In this document: positions 34,988 to 42,825 of the stretch, in pieces
How positions within the stretch are numbered: position 1 is the stretch's first letter
Layout of the letters: every line of letters starts with the position of its first letter
NCBI RefSeq assembly: GCF_002127265.1
Contig: NZ_NFUU01000001.1
Location: forward strand, 2,116,040 to 2,180,039
Length of the DNA: 64,000 nucleotides
Direction of reading: 5' to 3'
Source of the DNA: Hydrogenophaga sp. IBVHS1
Lineage (GTDB): Bacteria; Pseudomonadota; Gammaproteobacteria; Burkholderiales; Burkholderiaceae_C
Program-made: the position numbers and the translations under genes
Notes under the pieces: generated by a model
Database searches by the model: none
The model's input: only the letters and a program-made list of their open reading frames with translations
Told to the model about the DNA's origin: nothing

Positions 34988-36406
34988 TTAAAAGTCTCCG
35001 CCGCCCGCCAGGCTTTCAAACCGTGTGAGCATGTTCAGGAAGGCCAGCTTCACCGTGCCGGTGGGCCCGTTTCGCTGCTTGCCGATGATGATCTCGGCCA
35101 CACCCGGTTCCTTGCAGGCGTCCTTGGTGTAGTACTCGTCGCGGTAGATGAACATGATGATGTCGGCGTCCTGCTCGATGGCGCCCGATTCGCGCAGGTC
35201 GCTCATCATGGGGCGTTTGTCAGTGCGCGTTTCCACGCTGCGGTTGAGCTGCGAAAGCGCAATCACTGGGCACTGCAGCTCCTTGGCCAGCATCTTCAAT
35301 CCGCGCGAGATCTCGCCCAGTTCTGAAGCGCGGTTGTCGCCATCGCCGCCGCTGCCACTCATGAGCTGCAGATAGTCGACCACGATCAGGCCGAGCTTGC
35401 CGCACTGGCGAGAGAGGCGCCGCGCATTCGCGCGCAGCACGCTGGTGGTCAGGCCTGGTGTCTCGTCGATGTGCAGCGAGACATTGCGCAGCTTCTCGAT
35501 GGCTTCTGTAAGGCGAGGCCACTCGTCGTCGGTGAGCTTGCCGTTGCGCAAGTGCGTCTGGTTGATGCGGCCGATCGAGCCCACGATACGCACCGCCAGT
35601 TGCGATGCACCCATTTCCATGGAGAACACCGCCACCGGCAAGCCTTCATTGAGGGCCACGTGCTCGGCAATGTTGATGGCGAAGGCGGTCTTTCCCATCG
35701 ACGGACGTGCGGCCAGCACTACCAGATCGCCCGCCTGAAGCCCGGAGGTCATGCGGTCGAGATCGACGAAGCCGGTGGGCACACCGGTGATGTCGTTGGG
35801 GTTGTCGGCCATTTCCTGCACGCGGTCGAGCAGCTCGACCACGAGTTTGTCCATGCCCTGAAAACCCTCCTTCATGCGGGAGCCTTCTTCCCCGATGTTG
35901 AAGATCTTCTGTTCCGCCTCGTCCAGAATCTTGTCGACGGCTTTGCCCTGCGTGTTGAACGCGGCGGTGGCGATTTCGTCGCTGGCTGCCACCAGCTTGC
36001 GCAGAATGGCGCGCTCGCGAACGATCTCGGCGTAGCGGCGGATGTTGGCCGCACTGGGCACGTACTGAGCCAGTGAGTTCAGGTAGGCCAGGCCGCCCGC
36101 CTCTTCCGCCTTGCCGAGGTTCTGCAGGTGCTCGAACACGGTCACCACGTCGGCCGGTTTGCTGGCGTTGACCAGCGTGGCGATGGCCGAGTAGGTCAGG
36201 CGGTGCTCATAACGGTAGAAATCGGTGTCGGTGACCAGGTCGGCCACTCGGTCCCAGGCGCCGTTGTCGAGCAGCAGACCGCCCAGCACACTGGACTCTG
36301 CCTCGATCGAATGGGGAGGCACGCGCAACTGGGCAATCTGGCGATCGCCGGACTCGCCATGAGCTGAGTCAAAGTCGGGAAAGGGGTTCGAAAAAACAGC
36401 GGACAT
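34988..36406 (-). CDS. dnaB: Replicative DNA helicase DnaB
   Basis: 472 residues, the hexameric helicase that unwinds the replication fork and recruits primase. The N-terminal domain begins after a variable tail (RVPPHSIEAESSVLGGLLLD). The RecA-like domain begins near 175 with ITGVPTGFVDLDRMTSGLQ, Walker A ARPSMGKTAFAIN, Walker B LIVVDYLQLM, and ALSQLNRSVE, with the C-terminal IIIGKQRNGPTGTV. The end is GGGDF. Upstream is the rpsF-rplI operon, the normal gene neighbourhood, separated by an intrinsic terminator and thus probably with its own promoter. Confidence 0.98.
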   Translation of the reverse strand: MSAVFSNPFPDFDSAHGESGDRQIAQLRVPPHSIEAESSVLGGLLLDNGAWDRVADLVTDTDFYRYEHRLTYSAIATLVNASKPADVVTVFEHLQNLGKAEEAGGLAYLNSLAQYVPSAANIRRYAEIVRERAILRKLVAASDEIATAAFNTQGKAVDKILDEAEQKIFNIGEEGSRMKEGFQGMDKLVVELLDRVQEMADNPNDITGVPTGFVDLDRMTSGLQAGDLVVLAARPSMGKTAFAINIAEHVALNEGLPVAVFSMEMGASQLAVRIVGSIGRINQTHLRNGKLTDDEWPRLTEAIEKLRNVSLHIDETPGLTTSVLRANARRLSRQCGKLGLIVVDYLQLMSGSGGDGDNRASELGEISRGLKMLAKELQCPVIALSQLNRSVETRTDKRPMMSDLRESGAIEQDADIIMFIYRDEYYTKDACKEPGVAEIIIGKQRNGPTGTVKLAFLNMLTRFESLAGGGDF

Positions 36407-36522
36407 GGGATCTCAGGGCAAAGGACGATGGTACGCCCGGGGGCATCGATCGGGGGTGGACAACCCTGTGGAAATCCGGTGTGAATCGGGTGGAGAACCT
36501 GGGACAAGTCCGTCCATCAGGC

Positions 36523-36560
36523 AGAAAAAAAGCCGCTGCCCTGAGGCAGCGGCTTCTGGC
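36523..36560 (-). terminator. Intrinsic terminator of the rpsF-priB-rpsR-rplI operon
   Basis: On the minus strand, AGCCGCTGCC pairs with GGCAGCGGCT across a four-base loop (36531-36554), followed by a run of seven T (36524-36531 as A on +). It starts about 20 nt after the rplI stop. Confidence 0.92.
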
Positions 36561-36578
36561 AGGCGAACCCGCGCAGTG

Positions 36579-37031
36579 TCAGGCGGTTTCGCCGAGCACC
36601 GAGACGTTGACCTCGATGTTCACGTCGGTGTGCAGGTTCACGTTGACCGCGTAGTCACCCACGTTCTTCAACGGACCATTGGGCATGCGCACTTGCGACT
36701 TGGCAACCTTGAAGCCTTGCTTGTTCAGCTCTTCAGCCACGTCGTGGTTGGTCACGGAACCGAACAAACGGCCGTCCACGCCCGCCTTTTGCGTCAGCTT
36801 GAGCGAAATGGCGGCCAGCTTCTCACCGAGAGCCTGGGCTTCAGCGTGCTTGGCAGCGGCGACTTTTTCAAGTTCCGCACGGCGACCTTCGAATTCGGCA
36901 ATGGCGTTCTGGGTAGCACGGCGAGCGCGGCCCGTAGGGATCAGGAAGTTGCGGGCGTAGCCATCTTTGACCTTGACCACATCGCCCAGGGCGCCGAGAT
37001 TGACAACTTTGTCGAGCAGGATGATTTGCAT
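36579..37031 (-). CDS. rplI: 50S ribosomal protein L9
   Basis: 150 residues, normal length. Starts at [19 protein letters not shown] (37029-37031). It has the N-terminal globular domain with the [17 protein letters not shown] signature, a long central helix (about 40-75), and a C-terminal domain ending VSVLGETA. L9 binds 23S rRNA near the L1 stalk. Last gene of the operon; its terminator is at 36523. Confidence 0.98.
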   Translation of the reverse strand: MQIILLDKVVNLGALGDVVKVKDGYARNFLIPTGRARRATQNAIAEFEGRRAELEKVAAAKHAEAQALGEKLAAISLKLTQKAGVDGRLFGSVTNHDVAEELNKQGFKVAKSQVRMPNGPLKNVGDYAVNVNLHTDVNIEVNVSVLGETA

Positions 37032-37044
37032 GTCAGGCTCTCTT

Positions 37045-37326
37045 TCAGACGCGATGCTGGTCGCTGTAGGGCAGCATGCCCAGGAAGCGGGCCCGCTTGA
37101 TGGCGGTGTTGACCTGGCGCTGGTAGAAAGCACGGGTGCCGGTCAGGCGCGCGGGGATGATCTTGCCGTTTTCGGCGATGAAGTCGCGAAGGACATCGAT
37201 GTCCTTGTAGTCAACTTCTTCGACGTTTGCCACGGTGAAGCGGCAGAAGCGCTTGCGCTTGAAAAGCAGCGACTGGGTGTTGCGCTTGGGGCGCTTGTCT
37301 TTGTTGAAACGTTTTGGTGCAGCCAT
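37045..37326 (-). CDS. rpsR: 30S ribosomal protein S18
   Basis: 93 residues, beginning with a basic tail ([16 protein letters not shown]) and containing the S18 core: [24 protein letters not shown] and [23 protein letters not shown] (read in parts). S18 sits on the platform of the 30S subunit beside S6, encoded two genes upstream. Spacing to rplI is 13 nt. Confidence 0.98.
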   Translation of the reverse strand: MAAPKRFNKDKRPKRNTQSLLFKRKRFCRFTVANVEEVDYKDIDVLRDFIAENGKIIPARLTGTRAFYQRQVNTAIKRARFLGMLPYSDQHRV

Positions 37327-37340
37327 GATGGGCCTTCCTT

Positions 37341-37628
37341 CTAAATCTTGCTGAAATCCTGGATGTGGAACACCACGCCTTTGCCGTTGCGCCCGTTCGC
37401 CATGAAACCGTGAAACTCACAAACCGAATCGAGACCCTGTCGGGAAAGGATTTCAGCCTGGGCACCAAAGGCTACCGCCTTCAGTTGCACTTTCACCTGT
37501 CTCGGGGTTTCCATCTCGACCACCTCGGATTCGTGTTCAAGCACGAGATTGACGGCGGGGATGCCTGCCGGGGTGTAGCGCAGGCTCTGAACCTGCACCA
37601 CCGCGGCCGACAACTGGAGAATGTTCAC
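37341..37628 (-). CDS. priB: Primosomal replication protein N (PriB), GTG start
   Basis: 95 residues, started at the GTG at 37626-37628 so that the protein begins [11 protein letters not shown], matching the family N terminus; the frame is open further upstream, but that part is antisense-like sequence within rpsF. PriB is a single-stranded DNA-binding OB-fold protein in replication restart: [30 protein letters not shown] and the closing [23 protein letters not shown]. Location between rpsF and rpsR is the classic arrangement. It is 25 nt from the rpsF stop. Confidence 0.94.
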   Translation of the reverse strand: MNILQLSAAVVQVQSLRYTPAGIPAVNLVLEHESEVVEMETPRQVKVQLKAVAFGAQAEILSRQGLDSVCEFHGFMANGRNGKGVVFHIQDFSKI

Positions 37629-37653
37629 CCGATGACGACTTCGCGCCGCGGAC

Positions 37654-38049
37654 TTATGCGGCGGCCTGTTCCTGCGGTTGGTGCTGCTGCGAGGACGAAG
37701 GCTGCTGAAGCTTGCGGGCTTCTTCACGCTCGACCGAACGCATCATGGCCGAAGGACCGGTGTCGGCCTTCTTGCGCAGCACCGTCAGGTGACGCAGCAC
37801 GGCGTCGTTGAACTTGAAAGCATGTTCAAGTTCAGCCATCACGGCCTGATCGGCCTCGATGTTGACGCACAGGTAGTGGGCCTTGGACAGCTTGTTGATC
37901 TGATAGGCCATCTGACGACGGCCCCAGTCTTCAACGCGGTGGATCTTGCCGCCGCCGGCGGTGATCATGCCCTTGTAGCGTTCCAGCATGGCTGGAACCT
38001 GTTCGCTTTGATCCGGATGGATCAGCAATACGATTTCATAGTGACGCAT
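37654..38049 (-). CDS. rpsF: 30S ribosomal protein S6
   Basis: 131 residues starting at [15 protein letters not shown], with AAGGAG shortly before the ATG at 38047-38049. Core features: [21 protein letters not shown] near 44 and [10 protein letters not shown] near 92. The C-terminal 30 residues form a Gln/Ser/Pro/Ala-rich tail ([17 protein letters not shown]), longer than in E. coli. First gene of the S6-PriB-S18-L9 operon; S6 pairs with S18 in the 30S platform and in many bacteria binds its own leader mRNA, though no such structure could be confirmed here. Confidence 0.97.
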   Translation of the reverse strand: MRHYEIVLLIHPDQSEQVPAMLERYKGMITAGGGKIHRVEDWGRRQMAYQINKLSKAHYLCVNIEADQAVMAELEHAFKFNDAVLRHLTVLRKKADTGPSAMMRSVEREEARKLQQPSSSQQHQPQEQAAA

Positions 38050-38121
38050 GGACTCTCCTTGTGAATAGAAGCTGCCCCCAGCGTCGGTTGGGGTGCAGCA
38101 AGGCAAGCCCATGATTCTAGC

Positions 38122-38155
38122 AAAAAACCCGGCCAGTCGCAAAACTGGCCGGGTT
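38122..38155 (-). terminator. Intrinsic terminator downstream of the VC2705-type symporter
   Basis: On the minus strand AACCCGGCCAGT pairs with ACTGGCCGGGTT across a six-base loop (38126-38155), followed by TTTTT. It is about 60 nt after the symporter stop. Confidence 0.9.
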
Positions 38156-38161
38156 CCGGGG

Positions 38162-38189
38162 CCTGACCGGCGCCGTGACGCCGGTCAGG
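38162..38189. repeat. Perfect 11-bp inverted repeat beside the symporter terminator
   Basis: CCTGACCGGCG (38162-38172) and CGCCGGTCAGG (38179-38189) around a six-base loop. It lies between the symporter stop and its terminator and has no T-run, so it may be an mRNA 3'-end stabiliser. Confidence 0.7.
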
Positions 38190-38217
38190 AGGGGTCAACT
38201 CAGGTTGACACCGGGTC

Positions 38218-40335
38218 TCAGGCAGCCCTCAGGCTGGGGTAGCGCACATGCTCCACCAGTTCCTGCACCTTGCGGCTGGGCGCCGGGGTGACCAGGCTCA
38301 GCAGGATGATCACGACGAAGCCCAGGGGCACGCCGAAGACACCGGCCGAGATCGGCTGGATGCCGAACCACAGCTCCACCGGCGAGGTGATGCCGAAGAG
38401 GCCGCGCATCCAGGGCTGGGTCGTGATCATGTACCAGAAGGTCACGCCAAGACCGGCGACCATGCCGGCCGATGCGGCGATGCCGGTAGCACGCTTCCAG
38501 AAGATGCCCAGCACCAGGGCCGGGAAGAACGCCGCCGCTGCGAACGAGAACGCCGCCGAGACCAGGAACAAGATATCCGCCGGTTTCTGCGCCGCCACAT
38601 ACGCTGCGCACAAGGCCACCACCAGCAGGAGCATCTTGGAGATGGTCACGCGGCGAGCCGTGGATGCGTTCGGGTCGATCATCTTGTAGTACAGGTCGTG
38701 CGACAGTGCGTTGGCAATCGTCAGCAGCAGGCCGTCGGCGGTGGACAGCGCAGCAGCCAGACCACCCGCAGCCACCAGGCCCGAAACCACGTACGGCAGG
38801 CCACCAATTTCTGGCGTGGCCAGCACGATGATGTCGCCACCGATGGTCATCTCGTTGAGCTGCAGCAGGCCGTCCTTGTTGATGTCGGTCACCGACATCA
38901 GGCTCGGATCCACCTTGTTCCACGAAGCCACCCACGCCGGCAACTGGTCGAATGGCGTTCCCACCAGCACGTGGAACACTTCGTACTTCACCAGCACCGC
39001 CAGGGCAGGCGCGGTGAAGTAGAGCAGGAAGATGAAGAACAGCGACCAGGTGACCGACTGACGGGCTTCCTTCACGCTGGGCACCGTGTAGTAGCGCATC
39101 AGGATGTGCGGCAGCGCGGCCGTACCGATCATCAGGCAGAAGATCAGTGCCAGGAAGTTGCGACGCGAGGTGTCGTAGGCTTCCACCGCCTTGGCGTCAC
39201 CGTTCGGGTCACCCGAATACTGCTGGGCGTGCGGAGGCATGCCGTTGAGCGGTCGGGCCTTGGTGTCGGCTGCGGCCTTGGCGCGGGTCCATGCAGCTTT
39301 GGCGGCCGCTTCGTCCTTCGGCAGATCGGCCACAGCCTTCTCGGCAGCGGAGATTTCGGCCGTGGGCGCATTGGCGGCGCGAAGCTGGGCCAGCTTGCCC
39401 TCTGCAGCGGCCTTGTCGGCAGCCAGAGCGGCAGCGGGGTTTTTCAGCTTCTCGGCCAAGGCATCGGAGCGGGCCTTGAAGACGCCACGCACATCCAGTT
39501 CCTTGGGGTCGTTGGTCAGGAGCTTTTCCTTGGCCGTGACCTTCTCGAGCTGGAAGCCGTAGATCGCCTGTGGCACGGGAACGCTGGTCTGCTTCACCGA
39601 GAGCCACACCACCGGGATCATGTAAGCCACGATCAGGATGATGTACTGCGCCACCTGCGTCCAGGTCACTGCGCGCATGCCGCCCAGGAACGAGCACACC
39701 AGAATGCCGCCGAGGCCCAGGAAAATCCCGAGTTCGAAGGCCACGCCGGTCAGGCGCGAGGTGATGAGGCCCACACCGTAGATCTGCGCCACCACGTACG
39801 TGAACGAGCACAGGATGGCGGCGAAGATGCCGATGAAACGTGGCAGGTTGCCACCGTAGCGCTCACCCAGAAAGTCGGGAATGGTGAACTGGCCGAACTT
39901 GCGCAGGTAGGGCGCGAGGAACAGCGCCACCAGGCAGTAACCACCGGTCCAGCCCATGATGAAGGCCAGACCGCTGTAGCCCGTGAGGTACAAGGTGCCG
40001 GCCATGCCGATGAACGAAGCGGCGGACATCCAGTCTGCACCCGTTGCCATGCCGTTGTACACCGCAGGGACCCGTCGACCTGCCACGTAATACTCCGCGG
40101 CGTCGGTGGTACGGCTCATGATGCCGATGCCGGCATACAGGCCGATGGTGGCCAGCAGGAAGATGAAGCCGATCCACTCGCGTGAAAGGCCCAGTTGCTC
40201 CAGGATGGCCAGGACCACCACGAAGACGAAGAAGCCGCCCGTGTACCACTTGTACACCTTGTTGAGCTGGGTCTTGAACGCCCGATTGGCGTCGCCGGAA
40301 CTCATGCCGGCCTTGGTTTCGAACATGCCTGCCAT
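38218..40335 (-). CDS. Sodium:solute symporter, VC_2705 subfamily
   Basis: 705 residues from the ATG at 40333-40335 (MAGMFETK), which has GAGGAC 8 nt upstream and starts 4 nt after the DUF4212 stop. SLC5-type fold with about 13 hydrophobic segments; ATGADWMSAASFIG near 100 and TRR-type signature motifs are characteristic. A hydrophilic insert of roughly 120 residues (about 255-380), Ala/Lys-rich and probably coiled coil, separates helices, and an extracytoplasmic loop holds a canonical EF-hand loop, DINKDGLLQLNE (about 484-495). VC_2705 family members pair with a DUF4212 protein; the substrate is thought to be short-chain carboxylates such as acetate or lactate, by analogy to ActP. Confidence 0.92.
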   Translation of the reverse strand: MAGMFETKAGMSSGDANRAFKTQLNKVYKWYTGGFFVFVVVLAILEQLGLSREWIGFIFLLATIGLYAGIGIMSRTTDAAEYYVAGRRVPAVYNGMATGADWMSAASFIGMAGTLYLTGYSGLAFIMGWTGGYCLVALFLAPYLRKFGQFTIPDFLGERYGGNLPRFIGIFAAILCSFTYVVAQIYGVGLITSRLTGVAFELGIFLGLGGILVCSFLGGMRAVTWTQVAQYIILIVAYMIPVVWLSVKQTSVPVPQAIYGFQLEKVTAKEKLLTNDPKELDVRGVFKARSDALAEKLKNPAAALAADKAAAEGKLAQLRAANAPTAEISAAEKAVADLPKDEAAAKAAWTRAKAAADTKARPLNGMPPHAQQYSGDPNGDAKAVEAYDTSRRNFLALIFCLMIGTAALPHILMRYYTVPSVKEARQSVTWSLFFIFLLYFTAPALAVLVKYEVFHVLVGTPFDQLPAWVASWNKVDPSLMSVTDINKDGLLQLNEMTIGGDIIVLATPEIGGLPYVVSGLVAAGGLAAALSTADGLLLTIANALSHDLYYKMIDPNASTARRVTISKMLLLVVALCAAYVAAQKPADILFLVSAAFSFAAAAFFPALVLGIFWKRATGIAASAGMVAGLGVTFWYMITTQPWMRGLFGITSPVELWFGIQPISAGVFGVPLGFVVIILLSLVTPAPSRKVQELVEHVRYPSLRAA

Positions 40336-40339
40336 GGTG

Positions 40340-40600
40340 TCAGTCCTCGGTTTCTTCAACACCGTGTTCGATGTCGAGTTTGTTCATGTACCAGGCGTAG
40401 TACCCAATGATCACGCAGTACACCACCAAGGCGCCCTGAGCTCCCATCCAGAAACTGAACGGCCAACCAAAAAAGTTGAAGCTCAGCTCACGGGCGAAAT
40501 AGCTCACGACGAACGTCACCACGAACCAGATTGCAAGCAATATGGCTGTGATGTTCAGGTTTTTCCGCCAATACCGGCGGTGGTTATCAGTCAGTTCCAT
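40340..40600 (-). CDS. DUF4212 small membrane subunit of the symporter
   Basis: 86 residues from the ATG at 40598-40600 (MELTDNHRRYWRKN), with GGAGG 8 nt upstream; an upstream ATG at 40615 is also possible. Two membrane helices (ITAILLAIWFVVTFVVSYF and FWMGAQGALVVYCVIIGYY) separated by a short aromatic loop. DUF4212 proteins regularly precede VC_2705-type symporters and probably act as an accessory subunit, much as DUF485 does for ActP. The acidic tail (EHGVEETED) is cytoplasmic. Confidence 0.93.
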   Translation of the reverse strand: MELTDNHRRYWRKNLNITAILLAIWFVVTFVVSYFARELSFNFFGWPFSFWMGAQGALVVYCVIIGYYAWYMNKLDIEHGVEETED

Positions 40601-40748
40601 GCGATCGACCTCCATCAACAAGACCCTCTCGGGCACGTCACGAACACGGCCTTGTCCCCCAAGGCAGCCTGCAACCAGTCCGCGTTTTTCGGTGAATGGC
40701 TGGCGCCACACACCCCTTTTGTCCGCAGCACAACTGCTGCGCGAAACT

Positions 40749-41324
40749 TCAGGCTTGGACTTGACCCAGACCCGTTTCGCGCACCAGCTGTGCTGCCACT
40801 TTGGGCTCGAACCTGCGGAGGTGGTGAATGATCTTCACCGCCTCTTCAGGCTCTTGCCGGTCGACATGAACCCGGGCCAGCTGATACCAGCCGTAGGGGC
40901 TCATGGGTTGCAGTTCTGTGTTCTTGCGCAGCGCGGGCACGGCTTCGTCGAAGCGGCGCTGGCGAATGAGGGCGAGGGCCAGGCCGTACCAGGCGCGGTC
41001 CAGCTTGGGTTCGAGCTCTGTGGCGCGGCGAAAGGCGGATTCGGCCTGCTCGAGCTCGCCCATTTCCTCGCTGAGGTAACCCAGGTTGAACCAGCCCGCG
41101 GCCTGCTCGGGCGCCACCTCGACCAGGCGGCGCAGTGTTTGCAGCGAAGCCTCCTTGTCGCCCATTTCCGCGAGCACATGGGCGCGCGTCGACAGCGCAT
41201 GCAGGTTCAACCCGTCGATGGCCAGCTGTGCATCGATGCGTTCCAGGGCCAGATCGCGACGACCCAGCAGAAGCAGGGCGCGAACCAGCCAGCGGACATA
41301 CCAGCGATGAAGGGATGTAGTCAT
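40749..41324 (-). CDS. Tetratricopeptide-repeat protein
   Basis: 191 residues starting at MTTSLHRWYVRW (41322-41324), overlapping the end of the preceding membrane-protein gene. An N-terminal amphipathic stretch (WYVRWLVRALLLLG) is followed by at least three TPR units (ALSTRAHVLAEMGDKEASL, GWFNLGYLSEEMGELEQAE, AWYGLALALIRQRRFDEAV, GWYQLARVHVDRQEPEEAV). TPR proteins act as scaffolds. It lies 148 nt before DUF4212 on the same strand; translational coupling with 41321-41620 indicates a shared role, unknown. Confidence 0.85.
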   Translation of the reverse strand: MTTSLHRWYVRWLVRALLLLGRRDLALERIDAQLAIDGLNLHALSTRAHVLAEMGDKEASLQTLRRLVEVAPEQAAGWFNLGYLSEEMGELEQAESAFRRATELEPKLDRAWYGLALALIRQRRFDEAVPALRKNTELQPMSPYGWYQLARVHVDRQEPEEAVKIIHHLRRFEPKVAAQLVRETGLGQVQA

Positions 41325-41620
41325 TGGCACAGCTCCATACCGATCTTCAGACAATGGCTGACCTTGAACAGGGTGATGCCTACCCACAGAAAAGCGACCA
41401 GGAGGAACGCCACCAGGGGCAGATGGCGCTCGAGCACCACCTTGCGCGGCGTCACCAGCCGTGCCACCTGAACAAACGGCCGGCCCACTTGCTGAAGGAT
41501 CTGATAGAAGATGTTGGTGTCGCGCTTCTGGCCGGCGAGCAAGCCCAGAAGCCATTGACCTGCCAGCGCCAGCAGGGCAATTTCGGCGATGAGCTTGATG
41601 GCAGAGATGAAGAGCAACAT
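41321..41620 (-). CDS. Small two-helix membrane protein of unknown function
   Basis: 99 residues if started at the ATG at 41618-41620; a TTG two codons earlier (41626) is possible. Two hydrophobic helices (about 5-28 and 66-88) with an arginine-containing cytoplasmic loop between (GQKRDTNIFYQILQQVGRPF, VTPRKVVLERH). Conserved-looking, but no family named. Its stop overlaps the TPR start, so the two are co-translated. It diverges from the DUF294 gene at 41743 with 122 nt between. Confidence 0.78.
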   Translation of the reverse strand: MLLFISAIKLIAEIALLALAGQWLLGLLAGQKRDTNIFYQILQQVGRPFVQVARLVTPRKVVLERHLPLVAFLLVAFLWVGITLFKVSHCLKIGMELCQ

Positions 41621-41742
41621 AAGCAAGTGTTAAGGGTTCGCGCCATTCTTGATTCGGAACTTACCGAGTTCTTACAAATCGTCAGGGTCGCTGTTTGAGG
41701 CAGGTCAAACCCCATGAGGGAAAACCCGCAACACTCTCCGGG

Positions 41743-42822
41743 ATGTCCATCGACGATCACCAAAGTACTAACCCCTGTACCGAGCACCTGGTGGACGACA
41801 TCCGGCGCGAGTCCACGGTGCAGGGACTCCAGCGCGTTTGCGCGCGCATCCCCCGGCTGCAGCAAAGTCTGGTGGACGCCCATGTCTCTGCTATGACCAC
41901 GGGGCATTTGGTGACGGCCATCACCGACGCGGTCACCATCCGCCTGCTGGAACTCGCCCAGGCACAGCTGGGTCCCGCGCCGGTGGAGTTCGTCTGGGTC
42001 GCTGCGGGCTCACAGGCCCGCAACGAACAGACCGCGCGCACCGATCAGGACAACTGCCTGGTGCTCGACGACCGCTACGAAGAACCCCGCCATGGCAGCT
42101 ACTTTCAGGCGCTGGCGCGCTTCGTCTGCGACGGGTTGAACGACTGCGGGTATGTGCACTGCCCCGGCATGATGATGGCGTGCAACGAAGCCTGGCGCCT
42201 GCCGCTGCATGCATGGGTCGAACGGTTTGCGCTGTGGGTCAGTGAGCCCGATCCGACCGCCCTCATGCACGTCTGCGTGTTCTTCGACCTGCGGGCGATT
42301 CATGGCAACACCACGCTGCTCGACCGGTTGCGTGCCAACGTGCTGGAACGCACGCGGGGCAACACCATCTTTCTGGCCCACATGGTCAGCAACGCGTTGA
42401 GCCGTCGGCCACCGCTGGGCCTGTTCAATCGCCTGGCGCCCTTTCGCAGCGGCGAACACAAGGGCACCATCGACCTCAAGCTCAACGGCATCGTACCCAT
42501 CGTGGACCTGGCACGCGTTCAGGCGCTGGCGCTCGGCCATGCAGCGGTCAACACCCACGAACGCCTGCTCGGCGCTGGGGCTGGTGCTGGCGGATACATG
42601 AGCGAACGAAGCGCCCGCAATCTGCGAGAGGCGCTGGAATTCCTGGCGTCGTTGCGCATCCGCCACCAGGCTAGCCAGATCGCGCAAGGCGTGCCACCCG
42701 ACAATTTCCTGGACCCGATGGAGCTGTCGAAAGCCGAGCTCTCGCAGCTCAAGGAGGCGTTCAGCGTGGTTCAGACCTTGCAGACGCTGCTGGGCCAGCA
42801 GTTTGAAACCGGCCGGTTCTAA
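41743..42822 (+). CDS. DUF294 putative nucleotidyltransferase
   Basis: 359 residues from the ATG at 41743 (MSIDDHQ). It carries a polymerase-beta-type nucleotidyltransferase core in WVAAGSQARNEQTARTDQDNCLVLDD (about 88-113; GS then D-x-D), followed by a C-terminal DUF294_C-like helical domain with a KGTIDLKLNGIVPIVDLAR stretch. Most DUF294 proteins have N-terminal cyclic-nucleotide-binding and CBS domains; here only a short helical start precedes the catalytic part, so the regulatory half is missing. It converges with the exonuclease-fusion gene (stops 4 nt apart), a partner seen in other genomes. Activity not established. Confidence 0.88.
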   Translation: MSIDDHQSTNPCTEHLVDDIRRESTVQGLQRVCARIPRLQQSLVDAHVSAMTTGHLVTAITDAVTIRLLELAQAQLGPAPVEFVWVAAGSQARNEQTARTDQDNCLVLDDRYEEPRHGSYFQALARFVCDGLNDCGYVHCPGMMMACNEAWRLPLHAWVERFALWVSEPDPTALMHVCVFFDLRAIHGNTTLLDRLRANVLERTRGNTIFLAHMVSNALSRRPPLGLFNRLAPFRSGEHKGTIDLKLNGIVPIVDLARVQALALGHAAVNTHERLLGAGAGAGGYMSERSARNLREALEFLASLRIRHQASQIAQGVPPDNFLDPMELSKAELSQLKEAFSVVQTLQTLLGQQFETGRF

Positions 42823-42825
42823 GCC

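Noticed and set aside
36407..36522. Possible small gene between dnaB and the rplI terminator
   Set aside because: Short and with no ribosome site; the region is explained by the dnaB promoter and leader.
41695..41742. Upstream in-frame start for the DUF294 gene
   Set aside because: The added 16 residues have no family support and the ATG at 41743 fits the expected N terminus.
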